Of a stretch of DNA of 64,000 nucleotides, positions 1-9,050 are shown one piece after another. A program made the position numbers and the translations under genes. The notes beneath the pieces were generated by a model. That model saw nothing but the letters and a program-made list of their open reading frames with translations, did not search any database and was not told the DNA's origin. How positions within the stretch are numbered: position 1 is the first letter of the stretch; every line of letters begins with the position of its first letter. Source of the stretch: Candidatus Pantoea gossypiicola. Lineage in GTDB: Bacteria > Pseudomonadota > Gammaproteobacteria > Enterobacterales > Enterobacteriaceae. The DNA is taken from NCBI RefSeq assembly GCF_008632075.1, contig NZ_VWVM01000020.1, positions 1 through 64,000 of the forward strand, given 5' to 3'.

Positions 1-74
1 AGCATGAAGTTGAAGATAAACAACTGTCGCTTCATGAGGTGTGAAGAGAGGGCTCTAAGAGTCCGAACTTAGTA

Positions 75-124
75 CGCCCCTATGGGGCGGAAAACAAAGC
101 CGCCTTCTATGAAGGCGGATTTTT
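75..124 (+). terminator. Tandem hairpins ending in a T-run
   Basis: Two adjacent hairpins, both with a TAT loop: CGCCCC/GGGGCG at 75-89 and CCGCCTTC/GAAGGCGG at 100-118, the second followed by ATTTTT. The second is a canonical intrinsic terminator for a gene that ends before the window. Nothing coding is recognisable in bases 1-74. Confidence 0.7.
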
Positions 125-183
125 ACTATCACTTAATCGCTGGATCTGGGTGAATCTGAAAGCGGCGAATAAACTTAAAGCGC

Positions 184-284
184 AGGGAACACGGGCAGAG
201 GAGGAAAGCGTCCCGCGCCACGGATGGCGCGGGCCGAGCGGCCAGGGATGGCTTAAGCGCCTTTCCGATCTGACCGTGTTCCCT
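184..284. repeat. Palindromic GGA-hairpin repeat, copy A
   Basis: The 101-bp element is bounded by a perfect 11-bp inverted repeat, AGGGAACACGG / CCGTGTTCCCT. Inside the closing stem comes GAGGAGGAAAG pairing with CTTTCC. The core folds into a 9-bp hairpin (CCCGCGCCA/TGGCGCGGG, loop CGGA) and a short hairpin (GCCA/TGGC, loop GGGA). A related copy lies at 40617-40792 and shares GGCAGAGGAGGAAAGCGTCC and CTTTCCGATCTGAC. GGA in a hairpin loop is the CsrA-binding signature, so a transcript would resemble a small CsrB-like decoy; that role is inference. It sits between two terminators. Confidence 0.8.
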
Positions 285-323
285 AAGCATTTTCGAACAT
301 ACCGCTAACCAAACCCGACGTAC

Positions 324-349
324 CAAAAAGGCCGCTTTCGCAGCCTTTT
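324..349 (-). terminator. Terminator of the MdfA-like gene
   Basis: Read on the minus strand, a 9-bp stem (AAAGGCTGC/GCGGCCTTT, one G-T pair) closes a GAAA tetraloop and is followed by a T-run. It lies about 100 bases after the stop codon of the exporter at 450. Confidence 0.7.
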
Positions 350-449
350 ATGATGCGAATAAAAGAGCTGGCTCAGGAAGCATACCCCCTGCGCAAAGAC
401 GCAAACCGCCATCCATGGCATGCTCAGCGCAGACGATTACGCAGCTTTG

Positions 450-1682
450 TTATAACGCTTCCAGCCTGCTGCGACGTTTGCGCTCACGCATAAACAGGGT
501 CACGAGACCAAACCACAGCACGCCGCTGATAAAGTTAATCAGACAGAACCACAACGTGCCGCCGCTGAAGTAGCCACTTTTCGCCAGTTCAATTCCCACC
601 GCCAGCGTCAGAATACTGATCATCCCCAGCATTGCCGCCACGCTGCCTTTGCCTTCGTCGCTGGCGTAAAGCGTCAGGCGATAGAGTCCGGCATTCACCA
701 TCCCCGCGCCAAAGGCGTAAAGGCTCAGGCCAGCCGTGATGAGCAGATAACCGTGGCTGTTGAGCAGGCTTGCCAGCAGCGCCAGGCTCAGGCCAATCAG
801 AATCGGCCAGGCGGCGAACTTCACCGGCTGTTCAATCGGCACCCGTCCGGCCAGCTTACTCAGCGTCAGGTTACCGGCAATCATCGCCAGAAACACCGGC
901 AACTGCAGCAGGGCATACTGCATGCGAGACAGACCTTCGTCATGCATCAGGATCACCGGTGACAGAGCGACCCAGGTGAGGATGGGGATAAACACCAGCC
1001 CGATAGCAAATGATCCGAACATCACCAGCCGGTCTTTCATCAGTCGGCCATAGTTACGCGCCAGATTCGGCAGGGCAATGGAGTGACTGCGATCGCCTGC
1101 AGTTTCGGGCATTACACGCCACAGCACCACCAAAGCCACCAGGCTGCAGGCGGCAAACAGCCAGAACATACTGCGCCAGCTGGCCACGGTGAGCCAGGCG
1201 GCACCGGCCAGTGGGCCTGCCAGCGGAGCCAGCAGCGCTACGTTGGCCATCAGCGCCATCATGCGCACCGCCAGCGCCTCATCAAAGGCTTCCTGAATCG
1301 CGGCATAGCCGACCGCGCCAATAAAGCAGAGACTGATGCCCTGAATAAAGCGCAGGCTGACAAATTCTTCAATCGAACTGACCCAGTGGGTCAGTATGCA
1401 GGCGACGGCAAAAAACAGGATGCCGGAAAGCATCACGGGTCGCCGGCCAAACTTATCGGAGAGTGGACCCAGCAGCCATTGCAGCACCACGCCACCAATC
1501 AGGTAAGCGGTCAGTGACGTAGATACCCATTCCGGGCCAACAGAGAACTCGCTGGTGACGATCAGCATGCCGGGCTGAATCATGTCGTGAGCGATATAGG
1601 TCGCAAACTCGAACAGCACTAACGCCAGAGGAAAAAGTAAAATTCGGCCGGTAAGCTGGCTGATGGGCTGGAAACGGGGCAT
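450..1682 (-). CDS. MFS multidrug exporter, MdfA family
   Basis: This is a 410-residue inner-membrane proton/drug antiporter of the major facilitator superfamily. The N-terminal half follows MdfA closely: LFEFATYIAHDMIQPGML holds the acidic residue in TM1 that is essential in MdfA (Glu26 there), LLGPLSDKFGRRPVML is motif A, and RFIQGISLCFIGAVGYAAIQ is the TM4-5 segment. Length matches E. coli MdfA (410). The ATG at 1682 has a GGAGG six bases upstream. It is transcribed alone, downstream of the pykA terminator; in E. coli lpxM occupies this place. Substrates cannot be read from sequence; MdtM is the closest alternative. Confidence 0.85.
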   Translation of the reverse strand: MPRFQPISQLTGRILLFPLALVLFEFATYIAHDMIQPGMLIVTSEFSVGPEWVSTSLTAYLIGGVVLQWLLGPLSDKFGRRPVMLSGILFFAVACILTHWVSSIEEFVSLRFIQGISLCFIGAVGYAAIQEAFDEALAVRMMALMANVALLAPLAGPLAGAAWLTVASWRSMFWLFAACSLVALVVLWRVMPETAGDRSHSIALPNLARNYGRLMKDRLVMFGSFAIGLVFIPILTWVALSPVILMHDEGLSRMQYALLQLPVFLAMIAGNLTLSKLAGRVPIEQPVKFAAWPILIGLSLALLASLLNSHGYLLITAGLSLYAFGAGMVNAGLYRLTLYASDEGKGSVAAMLGMISILTLAVGIELAKSGYFSGGTLWFCLINFISGVLWFGLVTLFMRERKRRSRLEAL

Positions 1683-1705
1683 CTTGCCTCCTTGTCAGAA
1701 AAGAA

Positions 1706-1730
1706 AACGCGACTGGCAGGCAGTCGCGTT
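1706..1730 (-). terminator. pykA terminator
   Basis: A perfect 10-bp stem (AACGCGACTG/CAGTCGCGTT) on the minus strand is followed by TTTTCTTTT, 37 bases after the pykA stop. Confidence 0.75.
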
Positions 1731-1766
1731 GTTAATTCTACACCGACAATGTAGACGGGGGCGCAA

Positions 1767-3209
1767 TTAATCCACGCGCAACACTCGAGTCGTGTTGGTG
1801 GTGCCGGTGGCACCCATCACATCACCCTGCGTCACGATGACCAGGTCGCCAGATACCAGGAAACCTTTATCACGCAGCAGGTTAACCGCGTCGTGTGCGG
1901 CCGCGACACCGTCATTGTTACTGTCGAAGAACACCGGCGTCACACCGCGATAGAGCGCGGTAAGATTGAGCGTGCGTTCATGGCGAGACATCGCAAAGAT
2001 CGGCAGGCCCGACGTGATACGTGAGGTCATCAGCGGAGTACGGCCCGACTCAGTCATGGTGATGATCGCAGTAACGCCCTGCAGATGGTTTGCAGCGTAC
2101 ATGGAAGACATGGCGATCGCTTCTTCAACATTGTCGAACTGCACATCCAGACGGTGCTTGGAGACGTTGACGCTTGGGATTTTCTCTGCGCCCAGGCAGA
2201 CCTTCGCCATCGCCGAAACGGTTTCTGCCGGATACTGACCCGCTGCGGTTTCCGCAGAGAGCATCACGGCATCGGTACCATCCAGCACGGCGTTCGCCAC
2301 GTCCATGACTTCTGCGCGGGTTGGCATCGGGTTCGTGATCATCGACTCCATCATCTGCGTCGCCGTAATGATGGTGCGGTTAAGCTGACGTGCACGACGA
2401 ATTAATGCTTTCTGAATGCCGACCAGTTCCGGATCGCCAATCTCTACGCCCAGGTCGCCACGCGCAACCATCACCACGTCTGATGCCAGAATGATGTCAT
2501 CCATCGCTTCCTGGCTGGCAACCGCTTCGGCACGTTCCACTTTAGCGACCAGCTTAGCGTCACAACCCGCTTCACGCGCCAGACGACGCGCCAGATTCAT
2601 ATCTTCGCCACAGCGTGGGAAGGAGACGGCCAGATAATCGACGCGGATCTTAGCGGCCGTGATGATGTCTGCCTTGTCTTTTTCGGTCAGCGCTTCAGCT
2701 GACAGGCCGCCGCCCAGCTTGTTGATGCCTTTGTTGTTCGACAGCGGGCCGCCCACGGTGACCTCGGTGAAGACTTTCGTATCCTGAACTTCCAGCACCT
2801 TCAGCTGTACGCGGCCATCGTCCAGCAGCAGGATATCGCCCGGCACCACATCTTCAGGCAGACCTTTGTAGTCGATACCGACGCGCTCTTTATCGCCTTC
2901 GCCTTTACCCAGGCTGGCATCCAGCAGAAAACGGTCGCCGATATTCAGGAAAACTTTGCCTTCTTTGAATGTCGAAACACGAATTTTTGGACCCTGAAGG
3001 TCGCCGAGGATAGCCACGTGGCGGCCCAGTTTTGCGGCAATCTCACGCACTTTATCGGCACGTAGCTGGTGGTCTTCTGGGGTACCGTGAGAGAAGTTGA
3101 GTCGTACAACGTTCGCACCGGCAGCGATGATTTTTTCGAGGTTATTATCACGATCGGTGGCCGGGCCGAGGGTTGTTACGATTTTGGTTCTTCTGAGACG
3201 TCTTGACAT
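1767..3209 (-). CDS. pykA: Pyruvate kinase II
   Basis: It converts phosphoenolpyruvate and ADP to pyruvate and ATP in the last step of glycolysis in the cytoplasm. The 480-residue length equals E. coli PykA, and the sequence is almost collinear with it from [20 protein letters not shown] to the C-terminus. The active-site segment [12 protein letters not shown] and the substrate-loop segment [10 protein letters not shown] are intact. I chose the ATG at 3209 because it begins the conserved N-terminus and has GGAG upstream; an in-frame ATG 18 bases earlier is less likely. A consensus CRP palindrome lies about 80 bases upstream. Confidence 0.97.
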   Translation of the reverse strand: MSRRLRRTKIVTTLGPATDRDNNLEKIIAAGANVVRLNFSHGTPEDHQLRADKVREIAAKLGRHVAILGDLQGPKIRVSTFKEGKVFLNIGDRFLLDASLGKGEGDKERVGIDYKGLPEDVVPGDILLLDDGRVQLKVLEVQDTKVFTEVTVGGPLSNNKGINKLGGGLSAEALTEKDKADIITAAKIRVDYLAVSFPRCGEDMNLARRLAREAGCDAKLVAKVERAEAVASQEAMDDIILASDVVMVARGDLGVEIGDPELVGIQKALIRRARQLNRTIITATQMMESMITNPMPTRAEVMDVANAVLDGTDAVMLSAETAAGQYPAETVSAMAKVCLGAEKIPSVNVSKHRLDVQFDNVEEAIAMSSMYAANHLQGVTAIITMTESGRTPLMTSRITSGLPIFAMSRHERTLNLTALYRGVTPVFFDSNNDGVAAAHDAVNLLRDKGFLVSGDLVIVTQGDVMGATGTTNTTRVLRVD

Positions 3210-3286
3210 CGAGGACTCCGTAAACATTTAAGCGTGTCCGGGTCTGTGGACACAGCATGGTTATCTATTCTATACGATCGACGGGT

Positions 3287-3314
3287 TGTGATACGACTCA
3301 CATTGTAAATGTGA
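3287..3314. promoter_or_regulatory. CRP site overlapping a second palindrome, pykA promoter
   Basis: TGTGATACGACTCACA (3287-3302) is a full-consensus CRP half-site pair with a 6-base spacer. Its right arm TCACA also starts a second 17-bp palindrome, TCACATT-GTA-AATGTGA (3298-3314). Both lie in the short gap between the hexR stop and the pykA start. The consensus match is seen; CRP control of pykA is inferred. Confidence 0.7.
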
Positions 3315-3316
3315 TG

Positions 3317-4195
3317 TTAATTTTTTTGCTGATCACTCTCTTCCCGAATGGTGTTCTTTTCGTAACGCGACGCTTTCAACGCCTCTTTCACGCGTTTCAG
3401 GTTTTCCCGGAAGGGGGCACCCCGTTCCAGGGTAAAACCGGTCGCCAGCACATCGATCACGGTTAACTGCGCCAGGCGCGACACCATCGGCAAATAGACA
3501 TCCGTATCTTCCGGTACATCAAGCACTAAAGCTATCGCTGCTTCATGGGCAAGGGGTGAATCGGGAGAGGTGATGGCAATAACGGTGGAACCGTTTACAC
3601 GGGCCAGGCGAGCCAGTTCTACCATATTTTTTGTGCGTCCAGTATGCGAAATGAGAACAAAAACGTCACCGGCTCGACTATTTATGCAACTCATGCGCTG
3701 GATCACAATATCGTCCGACCAGATAACCGGCAGGTTAAAGCGCAGGAATTTGGTAAAGGCGTCATGCGCCACGACCGCGGATGCCCCCAGCCCGAAAAAG
3801 GCGAGTTTGTCGGCCTGCGCAAGCAGGGTGACGGCCTGTTGCAACTGCGTGCTGTTTAGCTGATCGCGCACCCGCTGCAGTCCAGCCAACGCCGAGTCGA
3901 AGATCTTATGGCTGTAGTCCTCCACACTGTCGTCATCCTCCACACCCCGGCTGACCCAGCTGCTGCTTTTCACCAGGCTCTGCGCCAGCTGCAGTTTAAA
4001 GTCAGGAAAGCCGCGGGTACCCAGGCGATGGCAGAAGCGGTTTACGGTGGGTTCACTTACGCCGGCAACACCTGCCAGCGTCGCAATACTGGAGTGCATC
4101 GCCGTCTGGGGGGCAGCCAGAATCTGCCGGGCGACTTTCTGTTCCGCTTTGCTCAGCGCAGCGAACTGCGCCTCAATTTTTTCCAGCATATTCAT
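3317..4195 (-). CDS. hexR: RpiR-family transcriptional regulator HexR
   Basis: HexR represses central carbon genes such as zwf and eda and responds to 2-keto-3-deoxy-6-phosphogluconate. The protein (292 residues; E. coli 289) has an N-terminal RpiR helix-turn-helix at about residues 1-80 (VSEPTVNRFCHRLGTRGFPD) and a SIS sugar-phosphate domain at about 125-260 (LAFFGLGASAVVAHDAF, VLISHTGRTKN). The start at 4195 gives the family N-terminus MNMLEKI; an upstream in-frame ATG adds 14 unconserved residues. It is divergent from its expected target zwf. I did not find a clear HexR box (TGTARTWWWAYTACA) by eye. Confidence 0.93.
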   Translation of the reverse strand: MNMLEKIEAQFAALSKAEQKVARQILAAPQTAMHSSIATLAGVAGVSEPTVNRFCHRLGTRGFPDFKLQLAQSLVKSSSWVSRGVEDDDSVEDYSHKIFDSALAGLQRVRDQLNSTQLQQAVTLLAQADKLAFFGLGASAVVAHDAFTKFLRFNLPVIWSDDIVIQRMSCINSRAGDVFVLISHTGRTKNMVELARLARVNGSTVIAITSPDSPLAHEAAIALVLDVPEDTDVYLPMVSRLAQLTVIDVLATGFTLERGAPFRENLKRVKEALKASRYEKNTIREESDQQKN

Positions 4196-4559
4196 AAGCC
4201 GATGACCATTATCGCTTTTATCAATTTCAATTATCACTGTCGCAGGAGCCGATTAACAGCGACTATATCGCGTCAGCACCCGGCAAGCGCAACGGCTGGC
4301 AAGTCTGACACCCCTTTTTTCGGGATACTTTGACCGGTGCCAGATTTTTCTGACACCCGCAGACACAGAAAAAACCGGCAATCCGCACGTGTCATCACAC
4401 GCGTTTAGCGCATCCGGTACAGAGTTAATGCGGTAGACCCGGCGAGTCGGTTTACCTGGCGCGGGGAAAAAAGTACATTGTGCTGAAAGAAAATAATAAC
4501 CTGGACCCGGTGGCAGAGGATGCATCACCACCGGACTATCCTGCAACGAGGAGAGGAAA
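4196..4559. other. hexR-zwf divergent intergenic region
   Basis: The 364 bases hold no credible gene. It must carry both divergent promoters. A direct repeat TCTGACACCC occurs at 4304-4313 and 4349-4358. The zwf ribosome-binding site GGAGAGGAAA ends just before its ATG. No HexR or SoxS box was convincing by eye. Confidence 0.6.
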
Positions 4560-6035
4560 ATGGCGGTAACACAAACAGCCCAGGCATGCGATCTGGTGAT
4601 TTTCGGTGCCAAAGGCGATCTTGCACGCCGTAAACTGTTGCCTTCACTGTATCAGTTAGAGAAAGCGGGTCAGATCCACGAGGAAACCCGCATTATTGGT
4701 GTCGGCCGTGCCGAGTGGGATAAAGCGGAATACACCAAAGTGGTACGTGAAGCGCTGGAAACCTTCATGAAGGAGAAGATTGACGAAGCGCTGTGGGACA
4801 AACTCAGCAATCGTCTCGACTTCTGCAACCTCGATGTTAATGACACCACGCATTTCCCGAAACTGGGCAAGATGCTGGATCAGAAAAACCGCACCACCAT
4901 TAACTACTTTGCGATGCCGCCGAGCACCTTTGGCGCGATCTGTCAGGGACTGGGCACCGCGAAGCTGAATGCGAAACCGGCGCGCGTCGTGATGGAGAAG
5001 CCGCTGGGTACCTCACTGGAAACCTCTCAGGAGATCAACGATAGCGTTGGCGAATATTTTGATGAGAGCCAGGTATTCCGTATCGACCACTATCTCGGCA
5101 AAGAGACCGTGCTTAACCTGCTGGCGCTGCGCTTTGCAAACTCTATCTTCGTAAATAACTGGGATAACCGCACCATCGACCACGTGCAGATTACCGTGGC
5201 CGAAGAAGTAGGAATCGAGGGCCGCTGGGGTTACTTCGATAAAGCGGGTCAGATGCGTGACATGATTCAGAACCACCTGTTGCAGATTCTGACCATGATC
5301 GCCATGTCACCGCCGTCCGATCTCAGCGCCGACAGCATCCGTGACGAAAAAGTTAAAGTGTTGCGCTCGCTGCGCCGCATCGACCAGACCAACGTGCGTG
5401 AGAAAACCGTACGCGGTCAGTACACTGCGGGCTTTGTTCAGGGTAAAAAAGTGCCGGGCTACCTGGAAGAAGAGGGAGCCAATAAAACGAGCGCTACGGA
5501 GACTTTCGTCGCGATTCGTGTTGATATCGACAACTGGCGCTGGGCAGGCGTGCCGTTCTACCTGCGTACCGGTAAGCGTTTACCGACCAAATGTTCTGAA
5601 GTGGTGGTCTACTTTAAAAATCCTGAGATGAACCTGTTCAAAGATTCTTACTCAGAGCTGCCGCAGAACAAGCTGACCATTCGTCTGCAGCCGGACGAGG
5701 GCGTGGATATTGAGATCCTCAACAAAGTGCCTGGCCTCGATCACAAGCACAAGCTGCAGACTACCAAGCTGGATCTGAGTTACTCCGAGACGTTCAACCA
5801 GTCGCACCTTGCCGATGCTTACGAGCGTCTGCTGCTGGAGAGCATGCGCGGTATCCAGGCGCTGTTTGTGCGTCGCGATGAGGTGGAAGCCGCCTGGACC
5901 TATGTCGATTCCATTATCGAAGCCTGGGCAGCGGATGGTGACTCTTCCAAGCCGTATCAGGCTGGCACCTGGGGCCCGGTGGCCTCGGTAGCGATGATCA
6001 CCCGCGATGGCCGCTCGTGGAACGAGTTTGAATAA
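4560..6035 (+). CDS. zwf: Glucose-6-phosphate 1-dehydrogenase
   Basis: It oxidises glucose 6-phosphate with NADP+ to 6-phosphogluconolactone, the entry of the oxidative pentose phosphate pathway. At 491 residues it equals the E. coli enzyme. The nucleotide-binding loop [11 protein letters not shown] is at residues 15-25 and the substrate/catalytic motif RIDHYLGKE at about 175-183. The start has a strong GGAGAGGAAA. A terminator follows directly, so eda is not simply read through; edd, which separates zwf from eda in E. coli, is absent. Confidence 0.98.
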   Translation: MAVTQTAQACDLVIFGAKGDLARRKLLPSLYQLEKAGQIHEETRIIGVGRAEWDKAEYTKVVREALETFMKEKIDEALWDKLSNRLDFCNLDVNDTTHFPKLGKMLDQKNRTTINYFAMPPSTFGAICQGLGTAKLNAKPARVVMEKPLGTSLETSQEINDSVGEYFDESQVFRIDHYLGKETVLNLLALRFANSIFVNNWDNRTIDHVQITVAEEVGIEGRWGYFDKAGQMRDMIQNHLLQILTMIAMSPPSDLSADSIRDEKVKVLRSLRRIDQTNVREKTVRGQYTAGFVQGKKVPGYLEEEGANKTSATETFVAIRVDIDNWRWAGVPFYLRTGKRLPTKCSEVVVYFKNPEMNLFKDSYSELPQNKLTIRLQPDEGVDIEILNKVPGLDHKHKLQTTKLDLSYSETFNQSHLADAYERLLLESMRGIQALFVRRDEVEAAWTYVDSIIEAWAADGDSSKPYQAGTWGPVASVAMITRDGRSWNEFE

Positions 6036-6050
6036 TCGCAGTGATGATGA

Positions 6051-6074
6051 AGCCCGCAACGCGGGCTTTTTTTT
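6051..6074 (+). terminator. zwf terminator
   Basis: AGCCCGC/GCGGGCT with an AAC loop, followed by eight T residues, 15 bases after the zwf stop. Confidence 0.9.
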
Positions 6075-6103
6075 GCCTTTGCACCGGGCCAGCGGATACG
6101 ACT

Positions 6104-6127
6104 AAAACTGAACTGCTGTTTCAAAAT
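6104..6127. promoter_or_regulatory. KdgR-like operator before eda
   Basis: AAAACTGAACTGCTGTTTCA and the following AAAAT resemble the KdgR box (AATRAAACAYTGTTTYATT type): the right half TGTTTCAAAAT fits well and the left half only partly. KdgR is encoded at 42416 in this window and is known to control eda/kdgA in relatives. Eye match only. Confidence 0.35.
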
Positions 6128-6248
6128 CGGCGCAGGAGGATAGACGCTCAGGAAGCGGATCATGTATGGTAGTGACGCAAATTACAGGGCAGGAGCCGAT
6201 GCTCCATGACCGGGCCACAATCCCGGTGTTATCAAGCAAGGGGAATTG

Positions 6249-6887
6249 ATGAAAAACTGGAAAACGAGTGCTGAACAGATTCTGACCACCGGACCTGTGG
6301 TGCCGGTCATCGTGGTGAATAAACTGGAACACGCTGTGCCGATGGCGAAAGCGCTGGTGGCAGGCGGTGTCAGAGTGCTGGAAGTGACGCTGCGCACGCC
6401 CGTCGCGATGGATGCATTACGTGCGATGATCAAAGAAGTGCCGGATGCGATAGTCGGGGCAGGAACGGTGATTAACCCACAGCAGTTGCAGGAAGTGACT
6501 GATGCCGGTGCGCAGTTTGTTATCAGCCCTGGCGTCACAGAATCGCTGCTGAAAGCGGCGGTTGAAGGGCCGGTTCCGTTGATTCCGGGCATCAGCACCG
6601 TTTCAGAGTTAATGACCGGTATGGACTATGGTCTGCGCGAGTTTAAGTTTTTCCCGGCAGAAGCGAATGGCGGCGTGAAAGCGCTTCAGGCGATTGGCGG
6701 ACCTTTCCCGCAGGTGCGTTTCTGTCCGACTGGCGGCATTTCTCCCGCCAACTACCGCGATTATCTGGCGCTGAAAAGCGTTCTCTGCATCGGCGGTTCC
6801 TGGCTGGTGCCCAACGACGCGCTGGAAGCGGGCGATTGGGATCGCATCACCCGTCTGGCTCGCGAAGCTATCGAAGGCGCGAAGTAA
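6249..6887 (+). CDS. eda: KHG/KDPG aldolase
   Basis: It cleaves 2-keto-3-deoxy-6-phosphogluconate to pyruvate and glyceraldehyde 3-phosphate, and also acts on 4-hydroxy-2-oxoglutarate. The 212 residues match the 213-residue E. coli enzyme. The Schiff-base lysine lies in [17 protein letters not shown] and the catalytic glutamate in VLEVTLRTP. The ATG at 6249, with GGGAA upstream, gives the conserved MKNWKTS; a TTG directly before it is not needed. With no edd nearby, its KDPG supply here probably comes from hexuronate/pectin breakdown through KDG kinase (inference). Confidence 0.97.
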   Translation: MKNWKTSAEQILTTGPVVPVIVVNKLEHAVPMAKALVAGGVRVLEVTLRTPVAMDALRAMIKEVPDAIVGAGTVINPQQLQEVTDAGAQFVISPGVTESLLKAAVEGPVPLIPGISTVSELMTGMDYGLREFKFFPAEANGGVKALQAIGGPFPQVRFCPTGGISPANYRDYLALKSVLCIGGSWLVPNDALEAGDWDRITRLAREAIEGAK

Positions 6888-6893
6888 GTCATG

Positions 6894-6915
6894 GCGGTGA
6901 GCGTCTGCTCACCGC
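6894..6915. terminator. Convergent hairpin between eda and purT
   Basis: A perfect 9-bp stem GCGGTGAGC/GCTCACCGC around GTCT lies between the facing stops of eda and purT. There is no T-run on the plus side, so termination strength is uncertain. Confidence 0.5.
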
Positions 6916-6921
6916 ACACCT

Positions 6922-8100
6922 TTATCCCTGAACCGCAACCGCCGCTGCGCTTGCCACTGCACGCGCAATAGCCTGCGTGGTGCTGTCACCGCTGGCCAGC
7001 GCCACGCCCAGGCGACGCTGTCCGCTGATCTCCGGCTTCCCAAACAGCCGAAGTTGCAGACCGGCCCCCAGTGCTGCTTCGACATTCACAAACTGCACAT
7101 TCTGGCTGGTCAGTTGCGGCAGGATAACGGCAGATGCCGATGGACCATACTGACGAATCCCGCCAATCGGCAGACCCAGGAATGCCCGCACGTGCAGCGC
7201 AAACTCTGATAAATCCTGTGAAATCAGCGTCACCATGCCGGTGTCGTGAGGACGGGGTGATACTTCACTAAACACCACCTCATCACCGCAGACAAACAGC
7301 TCAACGCCAAACAGGCCATAGCCGCCCAGCGCCTTCACCACCTGCGCGGCAACATCCTGCGCCCGCTGCAGCGCCAGGTCACTCATCTGCTGCGGCTGCC
7401 AGGATTCACGGTAATCGCCATCCTCCTGACGGTGACCAATCGGCGCACAGAAGTGAATGCCATCAACGGCGCTGATGGTCAGCAGGGTAATCTCAAAATC
7501 GAAGTTAACAACGCCTTCGACGATGACGCGACCGGCACCGGCGCGGCCACCCTGTTGGGCATAATCCCAGGCTTTCTCCAGCTGGCTGGCGTCGCGGATA
7601 AAGCTCTGGCCTTTGCCGGATGAACTCATCACCGGCTTTACAATGCACGGGAAGCCGATCTCTGCGGCGGCTTCATCGAAGCGCGCCTTGCTGTCAGCAA
7701 AGCGATAGCCAGAGGTCGGCAACGACAGCTCTTCAGCCGCCAGGCGACGAATGCCTTCACGATTCATGGTCAGCTTTGCGGCGCGGGCGGTCGGAACCAC
7801 GCGCTGGCCCTGCTGCTCCAGCTCAACCAGCGTATCTGTGGCGATGGCTTCAATTTCCGGCACCACAAAGTCTGGCTTCTCTTCGGCAATCAGCGCAGCC
7901 AGCGCTGCGCCATCCAGCATATTAATCACATGACTGCGATGGGCGACATGCATCGCCGGGGCATCGGCGTAACGATCAACTGCGATGACTTCCACACCCA
8001 GACGCTGACACTCCAGCGCCACCTCTTTACCCAGTTCACCTGAACCTAATAACATTACACGCGTCGCCGCCGGACGCAGCGCTGTTCCGAGAGTCGTCAT
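6922..8100 (-). CDS. purT: Formate-dependent phosphoribosylglycinamide formyltransferase
   Basis: PurT uses formate and ATP to convert GAR to FGAR in purine synthesis, bypassing folate-dependent PurN. It is a 392-residue ATP-grasp protein, the same length as in E. coli. An N-terminal GSGELGKE loop, the ATP-grasp lid region [17 protein letters not shown] and the metal-binding [13 protein letters not shown] segment are intact. It is convergent with eda and has a near-perfect PurR box in its promoter. Confidence 0.97.
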   Translation of the reverse strand: MTTLGTALRPAATRVMLLGSGELGKEVALECQRLGVEVIAVDRYADAPAMHVAHRSHVINMLDGAALAALIAEEKPDFVVPEIEAIATDTLVELEQQGQRVVPTARAAKLTMNREGIRRLAAEELSLPTSGYRFADSKARFDEAAAEIGFPCIVKPVMSSSGKGQSFIRDASQLEKAWDYAQQGGRAGAGRVIVEGVVNFDFEITLLTISAVDGIHFCAPIGHRQEDGDYRESWQPQQMSDLALQRAQDVAAQVVKALGGYGLFGVELFVCGDEVVFSEVSPRPHDTGMVTLISQDLSEFALHVRAFLGLPIGGIRQYGPSASAVILPQLTSQNVQFVNVEAALGAGLQLRLFGKPEISGQRRLGVALASGDSTTQAIARAVASAAAVAVQG

Positions 8101-8139
8101 ACATTCCCCTAAGCAGTCAAAATTCGCGCGCCAGTATAA

Positions 8140-8155
8140 ACGAAAACGTTTGCGT
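8140..8155. promoter_or_regulatory. PurR operator of purT
   Basis: On the minus strand it reads ACGCAAACGTTTTCGT, which fits the PurR consensus ANGCAANCGNTTNCNT at every defined position. It is 40 bases before the purT start, where repressor binding would block transcription. Confidence 0.85.
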
Positions 8156-8267
8156 TCTCATCTTTCGTCCATCTGACACTGCTTTTTGCCGTACTTTTCC
8201 CGCTCTGACGTTTCCTGACATCCTTTTGGTCAGGATATCGGGCTGACATCTCAAAAAGGAGTGGATG

Positions 8268-8924
8268 ATGAACAACTGGTTGCAACAGATTCAGTCGGTG
8301 CTGACAAAGAAGGGCGGTGAAGGCAAATCGGGCGGCGGCTTAAGTGACATGCTGGCACCGGGTGCGTTGGGCGGTCTGGCCGCCATGCTGGTCTCCAGTA
8401 AGTCTTCACGCAAACTGCTGACAAAATATGGCGGTAAGGCGCTGATTATTGGTGGTGGTGCGGCCGCAGGTGCGGTGCTGTGGAACAAATACAAGCAGCG
8501 GATCAGCGAAGCGCACCAGAATGAACCTGACTTTGGCGTGGCCAGGACGCCAGTCGATCAGCGCGCTGAACGTCTGGTTACGGCGCTGGTGTTTGCCGCC
8601 AAAAGCGACGGACACATCGACGATCAGGAACGTGCCGCTATTGAGCAGAATATTCATCAGTCCGGTTATGGCCAGGATGCAGAACAGCTGATTCAGAAAG
8701 CGATGAACCGCCCGCTGGATCCGCAGTGGCTGGCCGCCGATGTAAAAAATGAGGAAGAGGCGCTGGAGCTTTATTTCCTGAGCTGTGCCGCTATCGACGT
8801 CGATCACTTTATGGAACGCAGCTATCTCTTCGCGCTGGGTGACGCGCTGAAAATTCCACAGGACGTCCGCGACGGCATCCAGCAGGATATTGAGGCTGAA
8901 AAAGCCCGTCTGACGGCCGGTTAA
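8268..8924 (+). CDS. yebE: YebE, DUF533 inner-membrane protein
   Basis: YebE is a 218-residue TerB-like/DUF533 protein of unknown function. It has a Gly-rich membrane-associated segment at about residues 25-75 ([20 protein letters not shown], then a hydrophobic stretch ending [10 protein letters not shown]) and a helical C-terminal domain with [19 protein letters not shown] and [19 protein letters not shown]. Of two adjacent ATGs I prefer the second, six bases from AGGAG and matching the E. coli M-NWLxQ start. In E. coli it is linked to the Cpx envelope response; I see no clear CpxR box here. Confidence 0.9.
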   Translation: MNNWLQQIQSVLTKKGGEGKSGGGLSDMLAPGALGGLAAMLVSSKSSRKLLTKYGGKALIIGGGAAAGAVLWNKYKQRISEAHQNEPDFGVARTPVDQRAERLVTALVFAAKSDGHIDDQERAAIEQNIHQSGYGQDAEQLIQKAMNRPLDPQWLAADVKNEEEALELYFLSCAAIDVDHFMERSYLFALGDALKIPQDVRDGIQQDIEAEKARLTAG

Positions 8925-9050
8925 TCCTTTCTAAAGTCCGCTGACAGATCACAGGACGTGACTCGTCAGCGGCAGCTTCTCTCGTCATACCTGGCTTCCG
9001 GCTGCTGAAGTGTTACGCTTACAGATCATTACGTTCACGGAGACGGATGG

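Noticed and set aside
129-326. 65-codon frame on the minus strand across the intergenic repeat
   Set aside because: It is made largely of the palindromic repeat copy A and has no conserved protein features.
4304-4358. Direct repeat TCTGACACCC x2 upstream of zwf as a regulator site
   Set aside because: Only two 10-base copies 45 bases apart and no known regulator with this sequence; noted in the intergenic entry but not claimed.
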